Source of the DNA: Parachryseolinea silvisoli
Lineage (GTDB): Bacteria; Bacteroidota; Bacteroidia; Cytophagales; Cyclobacteriaceae
DNA: 64,000 nt
Assembly (NCBI RefSeq): GCF_021190955.1
Contig: NZ_JAIOAO010000006.1
Coordinates: forward strand, 62,001 to 126,000
Direction: 5' to 3'
Positions 8,331 to 17,204 of the stretch are shown piece by piece. Below the pieces are notes generated by a model. It had not been told where the DNA came from. It ran no database searches and was given only the letters and a program-made list of their open reading frames with translations. The translations under genes were made by a program, and so were the position numbers. How positions within the stretch are numbered: the first letter of the stretch is position 1; every line of letters starts with the position of its first letter.

Positions 8331-9221
8331 TTATGATTCGGCGAGTATTTCCAGGAACTGTTGTTCCAGGCTTTTCTGACGAGTGACCAGGTGTGAGGCG
8401 ACAATGTCCTTTTCAAACAGAAAGCGATTGAGGTCAGTTGCATTAAACTGTTCACGCAGGTGTACCTGAAAGCTGCCGTTCTCACGGTTAACGGAGGATG
8501 TACCGGGAAACGCCAGCAGCACTTGTGACAGGTCGGGAGCGTCTGCTTTTACCTCCACCGTTTCTGTGCCTTTACCAACATCGTGCACGGGGCCATGGTG
8601 TACCAACGTGCCTTTCTTTAGTATGGCGAAGTGTGTGCATACGCGTTGTACTTCGTCGAGCAAGTGACTGGCCAGGATGATGGTCTTCCCTCCTGCTGCT
8701 ATACGAATGATCAATTCACGGATACCGGCGATGCCCATGGGGTCCAAACCGTTTGTGGGCTCATCCAGGATGAGTACATCCGGATCGTTTAGCAGTGCTG
8801 ATGCAATCGCCAGGCGTTGCTTCATGCCCAGCGAGTACGTCTTATAGGCATCGTCCTGGCGTTCCGCCAGCTCTACCAGGGCCAATACCTTTGTTATATT
8901 TTCGGTCGGGCACTGTTTGATCATAGCGTTTAACTCGAGATTCTTCCGACCACTCAGGTATGGGTAGAAGATTGGATGTTCGAGTACGGCACCAATCCTT
9001 CTGCGAATATGGTCGGTCGGCGGCTGGCCAAACCAGGTGAAATTACCGGCGGTGGGATTTACAACGCCCATCAGCATCCCTAATGTGGTTGTTTTGCCGC
9101 TGCCATTGGGACCCAGCATACCAAAGACCTGTCCAGCTTTTACTTGCAGGCTTACGTTGTTGACGGCTTGGATGCGACCAAAGCGCTTACTGAGGTTATT
9201 TATGGCCAGTACGTTTTCCAC
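8331..9221 (-). CDS. ABC transporter ATP-binding protein
   Basis: ATPase subunit for the permease just downstream. 296 residues. Walker A GPNGSGKTT (about 37-45), Q-loop region, signature YSLGMKQRL (about 134), Walker B VLILDEPT (about 154-161), and the switch His in ILASHLLDE (about 187). The C-terminal 85 residues form the extra domain often seen in CcmA/DrrA-like exporters. The start is GTG at 9221 (MENVLAINNLSKRFG); no better upstream start is visible. Catalytic motifs are complete, so it should be active. Confidence 0.93.
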   Translation of the reverse strand: MENVLAINNLSKRFGRIQAVNNVSLQVKAGQVFGMLGPNGSGKTTTLGMLMGVVNPTAGNFTWFGQPPTDHIRRRIGAVLEHPIFYPYLSGRKNLELNAMIKQCPTENITKVLALVELAERQDDAYKTYSLGMKQRLAIASALLNDPDVLILDEPTNGLDPMGIAGIRELIIRIAAGGKTIILASHLLDEVQRVCTHFAILKKGTLVHHGPVHDVGKGTETVEVKADAPDLSQVLLAFPGTSSVNRENGSFQVHLREQFNATDLNRFLFEKDIVASHLVTRQKSLEQQFLEILAES

Positions 9222-9274
9222 CAGTTGAATCGGATTAATGCTATATACGTGTCTATAAAACAGCCGGCATTACA

Positions 9275-9808
9275 TCAATGCCCATCTTTATCATCTTTAT
9301 TTTTATCATCTTTATTTGCAAAGCTCTTGATCTTGTCGCCGATCTCACTGTTTTCATTTACCGTTTTATAGAGGCTGGTAATCTTATCCATGGCTATCCG
9401 ACCTACAATATCCAGTACGAACAAGCTTTCTGCATCGTTTACCAATACCAGCATTCCCTTTGTTACGCCGTTCTTTTCTTTTATAAATACATCGAAGTTT
9501 TTTCCCTGGTAACGGCTTGACATCATTTCTTCAAACTGTTCAGATTTATAATCCGTTACCAATTTAGTATAATCACCTGTGGCAAAACCATTTGCTTTTT
9601 TGATCATCAGGAACCGCATCTTTTCTATATCTTCGATCAGGGCATCGAAGTCTTTGTCGTTTGTTTGGTTAAGCATGCGGAGCGTGTTGTTGTAGAAGAA
9701 CAATGTCAGGGCGTCGCTATGTTTCTTGTACAGTGCTTCGGTTACCGGGCTTTGGGCGCTGGCCCAGGAAGTACCCGCCAGTATCAGGAGTATTATGATA
9801 TATCGCAT
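9275..9808 (-). CDS. DUF4252 domain protein (copy 2 of tandem pair)
   Basis: Exported protein of unknown function, 177 residues, signal peptide 1-19 (ending ASAQ). The body matches the DUF4252 pattern seen in Bacteroidota: alternating Lys/Glu-rich helices and a short sheet (VLVNDAESLFVLDIVGRIAM). It is related to the upstream gene at 9965-10495, so the two arose by tandem duplication. The C-terminal tail is a lysine/aspartate repeat (NKDDKNKDDKDGH) encoded by a short tandem DNA repeat at 9286-9320. DUF4252 genes usually sit next to a sigma/anti-sigma pair, as here, and are likely targets or modulators of that system. Confidence 0.85.
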   Translation of the reverse strand: MRYIIILLILAGTSWASAQSPVTEALYKKHSDALTLFFYNNTLRMLNQTNDKDFDALIEDIEKMRFLMIKKANGFATGDYTKLVTDYKSEQFEEMMSSRYQGKNFDVFIKEKNGVTKGMLVLVNDAESLFVLDIVGRIAMDKITSLYKTVNENSEIGDKIKSFANKDDKNKDDKDGH

Positions 9809-9842
9809 GGGAGTTATTATGTATAGACCAATGTTTGTTACT

Positions 9843-9940
9843 TCGGGGAGTCGCCAGTTTGGAGACTGGCATCATGGCAGGCACGAGTCTCCACCCCGAG
9901 GCGGACCTGCCTGCCGGTAGGCAGGGCTAAGACTCGCGCC
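9843..9940. repeat. REP-like nested palindromic element between DUF4252 genes
   Basis: Non-coding block with three inverted repeats: GCCAGT/ACTGGC (9853-9858 with 9865-9870), CCTGCCT/AGGCAGG (9906-9912 with 9919-9925), and an outer pair CGAGTC/GACTCG (9884-9889 with 9931-9936) that encloses the second. The GC-rich text differs from the AT-rich genes on both sides. It looks like a dispersed repetitive extragenic palindrome; I see no second copy in this window. Confidence 0.5.
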
Positions 9941-9964
9941 AGAATCCTCGGGAACGAACGGCTG

Positions 9965-10495
9965 CTACTCGTGCTTCTTGCCGTTGTCTTTTACGTTCTC
10001 GAGCTTTTCGAGTCCGCTCACGTTCATTTTACGACCGATGTGTGATACTTGTTTCAGGTCGATCTCACCAAAAAGGCTCAGTACCATAAAATCTTTGGTG
10101 CCGCCCATGATCATTACCAGCTCAGAGATCTTTCCGCCGCTTTCTTTGATGTAGAACTTCATGTCTTTGTCTTTGTCGCGTACAGACATAAGCTCTTCAA
10201 ACTCTTTGGTTGGAATAAGCGAAAAGGCTTCTTTGTATAGTGAGCGGGCGTCAGAGGTATTCTCTTTGCCGAGAATGCGCAGACCTTTGAGCTTACTGAT
10301 GGCGCTTAGCACTTCCTGATCTTCTTTGTTTTCAACCTCCATATTCGTAAAGAGGCTGAACATCTTGCTACTGATTGTTACTTGCGTAAACGACTCGTCG
10401 TTTTGATATTTATTGAAGAACTTGGAGATAATGTCCTGTGCAAACACACCCTGTGCTGCCATCATCACGATTATTACTATATATATCTTTTTCAT
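9965..10495 (-). CDS. DUF4252 domain protein (copy 1 of tandem pair)
   Basis: 176-residue exported protein with signal peptide MKKIYIVIIVMMAAQGVFAQ. Like its neighbour at 9275-9808 it shows the DUF4252 layout: an N-terminal amphipathic region (FFNKYQNDESFTQVTISSKM), a regulatory-looking middle (GLRILGKENTS), and a C-terminal beta segment (ELVMIMGGTKDFMVLSLFGEID). Function unknown; probably periplasmic. It follows the anti-sigma-like gene by 39 bases and is likely cotranscribed with it. Confidence 0.87.
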   Translation of the reverse strand: MKKIYIVIIVMMAAQGVFAQDIISKFFNKYQNDESFTQVTISSKMFSLFTNMEVENKEDQEVLSAISKLKGLRILGKENTSDARSLYKEAFSLIPTKEFEELMSVRDKDKDMKFYIKESGGKISELVMIMGGTKDFMVLSLFGEIDLKQVSHIGRKMNVSGLEKLENVKDNGKKHE

Positions 10496-10534
10496 GGTGT
10501 TTAGTCCGTTTATTGTTCCTGTCGATTGCTGTTC

Positions 10535-11047
10535 TCAAAGTTTTTGCTCCTGAGAAGGTTTCTCTTTTTTAATTTCTTCTTGCGCCTCATTAAACATATT
10601 GATCTTCCGAGCCTGCTTTTCGGCTTTGCCAAAACTTTGGGAGATGAGCAGCAGGGCCTTTTTAGTTTCCTCAAATGCCAGCTTAGGGTCGCTGTAAGTA
10701 TCCACCACTTCTGGGTCAGCGGATTCCTGCATTTCTGTGTGTACGAACCACGTGGCCAGGCAAAGTACGGAGACGCCGGCTGCAATCCGTAGGGTGTTAT
10801 AGACCAGCTTCCGTATGCGGCCGGCCTCGGCCGTAGGCAGGTTGCTTACCACGGTGGCGTTAAAGGAAGCGTCGTCCAGTGATTTTTTTTTGGTGTCGTC
10901 GAAATAACGGAACATGGCGGCGGTTTCTTTCCACGGTTCTGGGGCCTGGTGGTTACGGAACCATTCGCGCAATTGCTGTTCTTCTTCTTGTGAGGTTTCG
11001 GCCTCCCAATATTTTTGCAGCAGTGCTTCGATTTTATTAGAGTCCAT
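10535..11047 (-). CDS. Putative anti-sigma protein, single-pass membrane
   Basis: 170 residues, one transmembrane helix at about 84-103 (NTLRIAAGVSVLCLATWF). The N-terminal cytoplasmic part carries IEALLQKYWEAETSQEEEQQL, a helix pattern common at the front of Bacteroidota anti-sigma-like proteins; the C-terminal, periplasmic part is charged and helical. The start overlaps the end of the ECF sigma gene by 11 bases, strong evidence of translational coupling. I infer that it holds the sigma factor at the membrane. No zinc-binding HxxxCxxC motif is present, so it is not a ZAS-type anti-sigma. Confidence 0.7.
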   Translation of the reverse strand: MDSNKIEALLQKYWEAETSQEEEQQLREWFRNHQAPEPWKETAAMFRYFDDTKKKSLDDASFNATVVSNLPTAEAGRIRKLVYNTLRIAAGVSVLCLATWFVHTEMQESADPEVVDTYSDPKLAFEETKKALLLISQSFGKAEKQARKINMFNEAQEEIKKEKPSQEQKL

Positions 11048-11549
11048 AGGCGTTCATCTTGGTGAGTTTTTCGCGCACTGTTGTCCGTGCTCTGAACAGG
11101 TTTACTTTTACCTGGTTCATATCCAGCTCCAGTATTTCGCAGATCTCGTTGTAGCTGTATCCTTCCACATCCCGAAGGTGTATGATCTGCCGTTGTTTTT
11201 CGGGCAGTGCTTCGATGATTTGACTGATACGGTGCATACTTTCGCTGATCTCCGTTGATTCGTGCGGTGTTAACGCTTCCTGACGAACGTCGAAGGTCTC
11301 TTCCATCGGCCGGGTTTGGCGGCGATGGTTGGAGCGGACACGATCCAGTGAGAGGTTGCGGGTGATGCGCATACACCAGGCCTCCCAGTTCTGTATCTCT
11401 GTCATCTGCTCCCGACCGTTCCAAACCCGAATGAATACCTCCTGTACCACGTCTTTCGCATCTTCTTCGCTCCCCAGAAAGCGAAGGGCGAAGCGAAAGA
11501 GCTTGTTCTTGGCAGGCAGCACCCGGTTTTGAAAGGATTCGAGGTTCAT
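11037..11549 (-). CDS. ECF-type RNA polymerase sigma factor
   Basis: 170 residues from ATG 11549 (MNLESFQNRVLPAKNKLFR, a start typical of the family); an ATG at 11582 would add eleven untypical residues. Region 2 includes EEDAKDVVQEVFIRVWNG, with the DD-type -10 binding helix; region 4 includes EKQRQIIHLRDVEGYSYNEI, the -35 binding helix-turn-helix. It overlaps the anti-sigma-like gene, and two DUF4252 genes follow, an arrangement common in Bacteroidota. It lies 48 bases after the VWA gene, so may share its transcript. Regulated genes are unknown, though the operon itself is a likely target. Confidence 0.93.
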   Translation of the reverse strand: MNLESFQNRVLPAKNKLFRFALRFLGSEEDAKDVVQEVFIRVWNGREQMTEIQNWEAWCMRITRNLSLDRVRSNHRRQTRPMEETFDVRQEALTPHESTEISESMHRISQIIEALPEKQRQIIHLRDVEGYSYNEICEILELDMNQVKVNLFRARTTVREKLTKMNAYGL

Positions 11550-11597
11550 GTACTGAAATTCAAAGGCAAGACGCCCGCTCATCAGGTTTGTTACACA

Positions 11598-14306
11598 TTA
11601 TTTTTTCTTTTTTGCTTTTACCTCGCGAATCAGCTTAAGATCGACGTTTTGCGCCGAAATGGCGGCATAGTTTCCTTTCCCTGCGGTAGCCAGTTTTTCC
11701 AGGCTTTTTGAGGCACCCATCCCTTTGCCAAAGTTGAAGATGGATAGCAAGATGTCTTCCCTCGAAAATTTATCGATTAGCGCTGCTACGTCGCTGTCCA
11801 CCGAAAACTCGCCGTCGGTCGCCAGCAAAATGCGGTTGTTGCCGCCACGGATATAATGCTGGTCGGCCAGTTTATACGCTAGTTTGAGACCCGCGTTGCC
11901 ATCCGTTTTGCCGGATGATTGCAGCTCGTCAACCGCCTCTCTTATTTTTTCTTCTTCCTTAAAGGAAGCTGCGGTTAGCAACGCCTTCGGCTTACCCGAA
12001 AAAGCAATGATCGTAACCTGATCTTCGACGCGCATCATGGACAACAGGTCGAGTACCGATTTTTTTAACAGTGGCAATTTGCCCGGCTGGTTCATGGACC
12101 CCGATACGTCCAGTAGGAGTACCATGTGATTGGTAGCATAACCTTCCATGGATCGAATGTCTTCGCCGGCATCCGACAGGTAGACGGTGTCACGCCGCTC
12201 AATATACACGGTGTCGTGTTGTACGGTGTGGGTGTTTTGTCCTGGCTCGCGCGTTACCTTGACGGACGGATTTTGTTCCGGTATTTTCGTGGCATCGTTT
12301 GCCGGTACCTGTGTCGTTGGCGGCCGTGCAGGACGCTTGTCCGGCAAAGGCTGGCCGGCATATCGCGGGAGGAATAATTGCGGTTGTTTGACCTTCTTGA
12401 GCAATAATACGTCAGGCGACAGCTCACAGAATTTATTGTAGTCATCCACTACATCGTTATAGTGGTATACCATGTAGTAGTATGGATGTTCCCGCCGCGC
12501 GTCTACAGCCGGTGCCAGCTTGCGCAACTCTTCGCTTAGTTTACGCGACGACTCGGGCAGGTCCTCGTATGGCGTATAGGGACAATTTCCATTGTTACGG
12601 CCGATCTTTTCTATCCCCTTCATATTCTCGTATTCCCGGGCGATCACATCGCGTAGACTGGCGTCGATGGCGGTGGTCGAGATGGTAACGGGCGTCTCGT
12701 TGTCGTAGTGTTGCTTTGCCTGGAACAAAGCGTCTCTATCCAGGTCGGCCAGGTCTCCCAGGGCTTTTCCCGCGACGTACCATGACGCTGTTTTATTCGT
12801 CTGGGGCCAGGCGTTAAAGGTTTGGCGGATATCCATGTAGAGCTTTTCCTTTTTTTGGTCCCATGCTTTCATCAATTCCTTTTCCCGGTCGAGAATCTCG
12901 GTCACACGCGCCAATCGATCTTTTTCATACCGTTTTTCCTGCACGTCGATCTGGAGGGTCGCGGCCAGCGCATCCATTTCCTGGAGAATGGTCAGTATTT
13001 GCGTTGCTTCTGCATTCAACGTTGCCGCTACCGCCGGCGGCAGGGCCTTGCTAGCGACCATTGCTTGCTGATGGGCCGATCGAGGAACTGTAAAGTCAGG
13101 GTAGTTAAAGCTCATGGCACCGTGCCGCTCAAACGATTCCAATTTCCGGTAGTAGTCGGCGCTGCTGCTCAGGTTTGTCAGGACCATTTGCATATACCGT
13201 GTCTGGCGCCAGGTTTCGTTTATGTAGTCGATGTAACGGTCCAACGACGTGTATACTGCCCGTGACATCGGCGTGGCTGCCGGGGTAGCGGCGAGCGGTG
13301 GCACGGCCGCGTCCTGAAAAGGTTTGATCGTGACGGCCGGTGGTACGGCTTGGGTGCGGATGTCATAGCGTGGAAAGTAGGCGAAGGCTTTCAGCCCGCG
13401 ATACCCGTCGGCGGCAGCATAATCCAACAGGCTGTTGTACCCGGAGACCAATGTACCGTTGTAATAGTTAATCAGGTCCAGGTAGACTTTGTTACTGTGC
13501 GCGTCGGATTTCTGCGCGTCAAAATTGTATTCGTCCCATCCCCGCCGTTTTACTTCGAGGATTGTATACCAGCTTTCGATCAGGTTTGACCAGGAAGATG
13601 AGGCCGGGTATTTTAAGCCCGTGCTGATCTTTTTCATATCTTCCACCAGTGTCATCGTTGCGACAATGCTTTGTTGCAGTTGCTCTACCGGCCAGCCCGT
13701 ATGTGTTTCCTGCTGCAGGTTAAAAGTCCAGGCGTCGAGCAATGCTCTTTCCTGTGCCATGGCGACCTGGAGTTTGTCGTCTGCTTGCCGGTAGGGGCCC
13801 GTGGAGGGCACAAGCTTTTTATAGGCTGCGTCCAGTGCGGTCTGCAATGCCGTTTGTTTTGCCTGGTAGTCCTTTACCAAGCTCTGTACGGTCGTTACGA
13901 TCTCGCGAGCTTTGGCATAGTTGTCCTGTTTATAGTCTCCAAGCTTGTGATAGGTATCGAGGGCTTTACATTGGGCATCGATCTTTTCCGCGGCGGCGCG
14001 CAAGTCGTTCAGCCGGGCGTTTAGGGGGGCAGCCTGGCTGGCCAGGGCGGTGCTTAATGTCAGCGCGTTTTTGAGGTAGTAGTCTTCCAGTTGAACGGGG
14101 CAACTGTAGCGGGGCATGGACCAACTGGAGGGCTTCGCCAGCGATGGATAATAGGCCATGAGACTCTGTACCACCTGGGCGACTTCGCCGGCCGAGTGGT
14201 TGGCATATTCAACATAGCTGTTGAGTGCTTTTTGCTGGGCGGGGGTGATGGCGATCGCCAGTCCCGGCATGCATACTAAAAGGAGGGCTTTTATAAAGAG
14301 ACGCAT
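11598..14306 (-). CDS. Exported VWA-domain protein
   Basis: 902 residues with signal peptide (MRLFIKALLLVCMPGLAIA). Residues about 20-640 are helical and charged with no family I recognise; a proline-rich linker with RPARPPTT lies near 665; a von Willebrand factor A domain covers about 730-895, with the metal-ion site DVSGSMNQ, the later Thr region and TDGEFS. VWA domains bind partners through a divalent metal. The gene lies directly before the sigma/anti-sigma genes (about 48 bases) in the same direction. The VWA part is certain; the role is not. A periplasmic or surface scaffold is the modest reading. Confidence 0.85.
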   Translation of the reverse strand: MRLFIKALLLVCMPGLAIAITPAQQKALNSYVEYANHSAGEVAQVVQSLMAYYPSLAKPSSWSMPRYSCPVQLEDYYLKNALTLSTALASQAAPLNARLNDLRAAAEKIDAQCKALDTYHKLGDYKQDNYAKAREIVTTVQSLVKDYQAKQTALQTALDAAYKKLVPSTGPYRQADDKLQVAMAQERALLDAWTFNLQQETHTGWPVEQLQQSIVATMTLVEDMKKISTGLKYPASSSWSNLIESWYTILEVKRRGWDEYNFDAQKSDAHSNKVYLDLINYYNGTLVSGYNSLLDYAAADGYRGLKAFAYFPRYDIRTQAVPPAVTIKPFQDAAVPPLAATPAATPMSRAVYTSLDRYIDYINETWRQTRYMQMVLTNLSSSADYYRKLESFERHGAMSFNYPDFTVPRSAHQQAMVASKALPPAVAATLNAEATQILTILQEMDALAATLQIDVQEKRYEKDRLARVTEILDREKELMKAWDQKKEKLYMDIRQTFNAWPQTNKTASWYVAGKALGDLADLDRDALFQAKQHYDNETPVTISTTAIDASLRDVIAREYENMKGIEKIGRNNGNCPYTPYEDLPESSRKLSEELRKLAPAVDARREHPYYYMVYHYNDVVDDYNKFCELSPDVLLLKKVKQPQLFLPRYAGQPLPDKRPARPPTTQVPANDATKIPEQNPSVKVTREPGQNTHTVQHDTVYIERRDTVYLSDAGEDIRSMEGYATNHMVLLLDVSGSMNQPGKLPLLKKSVLDLLSMMRVEDQVTIIAFSGKPKALLTAASFKEEEKIREAVDELQSSGKTDGNAGLKLAYKLADQHYIRGGNNRILLATDGEFSVDSDVAALIDKFSREDILLSIFNFGKGMGASKSLEKLATAGKGNYAAISAQNVDLKLIREVKAKKKK

Positions 14307-14387
14307 GGGCCGAACTTACCAAATAAGACAAATAATGTAAAGCTGGTTGTTTCTCACCAGTCAAGTTGCGTTCTTCGTACGCCGGCT

Positions 14388-15845
14388 ATGTTCACGCTTA
14401 CTCCCAAACTCGCCTTACTGGTCTTTCTGTATTTTATCACGTTGTTTACGGTTGTGCGTATCATTATGGATTCGCGGAATCCTTCAAAGGCGCTTGGCTA
14501 CCTGGTGCTGGCCATTACGGTGCCCATTATCGGTGCGATCGTTTATTTTTCTTTTGGCGTCAACTATCGCAAAAAGCGTATCTATAATAAGAAGCTGATT
14601 GCCAATGACCGTTTGCTGCTGCGAATCCGGGAGCGGATCATTACGACCACACACCAGATCCTGGAAAGCAACCGGCACAAGCTCGATGGCCAACGGGATA
14701 TGGTCAACCTATTACTGAACGATTCCTTCGAGCCGTTGTCGTCCAATAAGGTTAAGTTGCTGATCAACGGTGAGTCGAAGTTTCCAGAGGTACTTGCCGA
14801 ATTGGAGCTCGCTACGCAAACGATTCATTTCGAATATTATATTTATGAAGATGACGGCATCGGCAACCGCCTGAAAGAGGTTCTGATGCGAAAGGCGCGT
14901 CAGGGTGTCAAGGTACGGTTCATTTACGACGACTTTGGCAGCAAAGGTCTGAAGCGGAAGTTTTTTCGGGAGATGGACGCCGCGGGTGTCGAATCGTTTC
15001 CGTTCTTTAAAGTGCACTTGCCGTTTATTGCCAGCAGGTTAAACTATCGCAACCATCGCAAGATCATCGTCATCGATGGGCATGTTGGTTTTGTCGGCGG
15101 CATCAATGTAGCGGATCACTACCTTAACGACCTGCCAGGGCAATCATTATTTTGGCGCGACACCCATATTAAGCTTTCCGGCCCGGCCGTGCAAAGCTTG
15201 CAGTATCACTTTCTGGCCGACTGGAATTTCTGTTCGCGGCAGGATCTACCTCCCGACGGCACCATCTTTCCTGATTCCGCCCGTATGCCCAAGGGCGATT
15301 CGCTGGTACAAATTGTGGCGAGTGGTCCAGACTATCCCCGGGCGAGTATCATGCTGTGTTATTTTACGGCAATTGTCAATGCCCGGGAACGGGTATATAT
15401 CACTTCGCCGTATTTTATCCCCAACAACAGCATCAACGATGCGATAAAAAAAGCTGCGCTTAGCGGCAAGGATGTGCGGCTGCTTGTACCGCTGGAGTCT
15501 GACCTGCGGTTTGTCAATGCCGCTTCGCGTTCTTATTATGAAGAATTATTGGAATGTGGCGTAAAAATCTATCGCTATAAAAAGGGCTTTGTGCACGCCA
15601 AGACAATCGTGGCGGACGACAACCTGGCGATTGTTGGCACGGCTAACATCGATTTCCGGAGCTTTGAGTTTAACTTCGAAGTCGGTGCCGTGGTGTATGG
15701 CGAGCGAATCTGCGCAGAGCTTACGGCCCAGTTCCTGGAAGACCTGACCCAAAGCGAGGAGCTTACGCTGGAGATGCTCACTTCCCGCAGCTGGCTCGAC
15801 CATGTTGCAGACAAAGCTGCCCGGCTGTTTTCGCCCCTATTATAG
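14388..15845 (+). CDS. cls: Cardiolipin synthase
   Basis: Joins two phosphatidylglycerol molecules into cardiolipin at the inner membrane. 485 residues, the usual size. Two N-terminal transmembrane helices (about 7-27 and 40-60), then two phospholipase D domains with HKD motifs: NHRKIIVIDGHVGFVGG (about 217) and VHAKTIVADDNLAIVGTANID (about 402, shown in part by VHAKTIVADD). Both catalytic His/Lys/Asp sets are intact. Divergent from the VWA gene, 81 bases away, with its own upstream region. Confidence 0.95.
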   Translation: MFTLTPKLALLVFLYFITLFTVVRIIMDSRNPSKALGYLVLAITVPIIGAIVYFSFGVNYRKKRIYNKKLIANDRLLLRIRERIITTTHQILESNRHKLDGQRDMVNLLLNDSFEPLSSNKVKLLINGESKFPEVLAELELATQTIHFEYYIYEDDGIGNRLKEVLMRKARQGVKVRFIYDDFGSKGLKRKFFREMDAAGVESFPFFKVHLPFIASRLNYRNHRKIIVIDGHVGFVGGINVADHYLNDLPGQSLFWRDTHIKLSGPAVQSLQYHFLADWNFCSRQDLPPDGTIFPDSARMPKGDSLVQIVASGPDYPRASIMLCYFTAIVNARERVYITSPYFIPNNSINDAIKKAALSGKDVRLLVPLESDLRFVNAASRSYYEELLECGVKIYRYKKGFVHAKTIVADDNLAIVGTANIDFRSFEFNFEVGAVVYGERICAELTAQFLEDLTQSEELTLEMLTSRSWLDHVADKAARLFSPLL

Positions 15846-15926
15846 GGAGGCCACTGCCCCGTACTATCGGAACTGATCTGTTTATTTTGCCATAAAGTCT
15901 TTACTTTAGAGAACAATTTACCTGCA

Positions 15927-16334
15927 ATGGAAACCGGGGGTACGATCATTGCTTTTTTGGAATTTAATCACGCTATTGAAGCTAACCTGGCGAAGACGAA
16001 GCTGGATGCCTATGGCATACCTTGTTTTTTGACGGAGGAGAATCTTTCAAATCTGTATCCGGGGCAGCCTTTCGCGGCTTTTCGGGTGCGGCTGCACTTG
16101 TTCGCTGAAGATGCAGAGCGTGCACGCCAGGTTCTGGACGGTGGAAATATGCAGTTAAGCGAAGATTCCACGCCACATTGCCCCGCTTGTCATTCCATCT
16201 CCCTGGAACGTGATTTCCCAAAAAAGCTTCAGGATACATTCCTGGCGGGTTTGCGGGTCTTGTTCTTCGGTATATTCTCGCCGGGAGAAAAGATATACCG
16301 GTGCCGGGATTGTCACCATGAATTTGCCGGATGA
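15927..16334 (+). CDS. DUF2007 domain protein with C-terminal zinc ribbon
   Basis: 135 residues. The N-terminal 70 match DUF2007 (IIAFLEFNHAIEANLAKTKLDAYGI, read in part; then ADAERARQVLDGG-like helix), a small domain related to GlnB-like folds. From residue about 84 come CPACHS and near the end CRDC (about 130), four cysteines that would bind a zinc ion. Between them is a short hydrophobic segment (TFLAGLRVLFFGIF). Function unknown. Same direction as cls, 81 bases downstream. Confidence 0.8.
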   Translation: METGGTIIAFLEFNHAIEANLAKTKLDAYGIPCFLTEENLSNLYPGQPFAAFRVRLHLFAEDAERARQVLDGGNMQLSEDSTPHCPACHSISLERDFPKKLQDTFLAGLRVLFFGIFSPGEKIYRCRDCHHEFAG

Positions 16335-16351
16335 AGCCTGGTATATATTTG
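16323..16351 (+). promoter_or_regulatory. Putative promoter before the LOG-like gene
   Basis: TTTG (16323-16326), 17-base spacer, perfect -7 box TATATTTG (16344-16351). The -33 element overlaps the last codons of the DUF2007 gene. Leader of about 40 bases to the ATG at 16395. Confidence 0.5.
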
Positions 16352-16394
16352 TAATTCTAGAATCGCACATTAATTTAGCAGCAACTAATCTTAT

Positions 16395-16901
16395 ATGTCA
16401 GCAAAAATTATCATCGGTGTAATGGGACCTGGCGAAAACGCCACTCCTGACGAGAATGAAATGGCCTTTGAACTGGGCCGTGCTATCGCCAAAGAGGGAT
16501 GGGCGGTGCTGACAGGCGGCCGCAGCTTTGGGGTAATGGAGGCCGTCATGAAGGGTGCGCGCGACGCCAATGGTCTCACCATTGGCGTGCTGCCTGACGC
16601 CCATGATAAAGGGGCTTCAGAAAATGCTCAGATTAAGATTGTTACCGGTATGGGTAGTGGCCGCAACATAATCAATGTATTGTCCAGCAATATTATTGTT
16701 GTTTTGGGCATGGCCGCCGGCACGGCCTCGGAAGTAGCCCTGGCTATCAAGTCCAATAAAAAGGTAATTCTGTTACATCAGGATGAGATCACGATACGGT
16801 TCTTTAAAAATATTGGCACCTATCGTATTCTGATTGCCAAGAACGTGGAAGAAACGATTACCCAGATCAAAGATTATCTCGCCGTACACCAACTGCGGTA
16901 A
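16395..16901 (+). CDS. TIGR00725/LOG-like Rossmann protein (SLOG superfamily)
   Basis: 168 residues with the nucleotide-binding Rossmann pattern of the SLOG/lysine-decarboxylase-like group: IIIGVMGPGE at the start, GGRSFGVMEAVMKGA (about 42), and GMAAGTASEVALAI (about 111), the place of the PGGxGTxxE motif of LOG enzymes. The Arg and Glu of a true cytokinin phosphoribohydrolase are only partly kept, so a LOG reaction should not be assumed. Likely cytoplasmic nucleotide or ligand binder. It has its own promoter-like sequence. Confidence 0.8.
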   Translation: MSAKIIIGVMGPGENATPDENEMAFELGRAIAKEGWAVLTGGRSFGVMEAVMKGARDANGLTIGVLPDAHDKGASENAQIKIVTGMGSGRNIINVLSSNIIVVLGMAAGTASEVALAIKSNKKVILLHQDEITIRFFKNIGTYRILIAKNVEETITQIKDYLAVHQLR

Positions 16902-17011
16902 AGGAGGAGGCTCCCCGGAACCTCCCGAGATCCTTTCCTCCTGAGCCCCAACTGTGTCATTGTATTGCCCGAGTTGTCTCAGTTCTTTTACACTGACTCA
17001 TGTCTGACTAA

Positions 17012-17044
17012 ACACTGAGAATACACTGGGAATACTCTGAGACA
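17012..17044 (+). repeat. Three tandem 11-bp units in a 303-base gap
   Basis: ACACTGAGAAT, ACACTGGGAAT and ACTCTGAGACA follow each other without spacing (17012-17022, 17023-17033, 17034-17044). The period is about one helical turn. The gap 16902-17204, between convergent genes, holds no other gene that I can support; its other content is the terminator at 17084-17110. Confidence 0.5.
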
Positions 17045-17083
17045 TCCCTGCTTCTTCCTCCCTTTCGCCGGTGTTTTGCTCAC

Positions 17084-17110
17084 AAAAAAAGGGCTCCCGT
17101 AGAGAGCCCT
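17084..17110 (-). terminator. Rho-independent terminator of the ytxH-type gene
   Basis: Stem GGGCTC (17091-17096) with GAGCCC (17104-17109), loop of 7. Seven A bases on the left read as a U-tract in the minus-strand transcript. It is about 95 bases past the stop codon of the gene at 17205. Confidence 0.75.
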
Positions 17111-17204
17111 TCGTAATCTTTTGCTGCTTTGCGTCGGATTCCAGTGTCAGTGAGTTCCGAGAAAGGCTTATGCAAAAGATCGTTTATATGATCGATTTCA
17201 TTTA

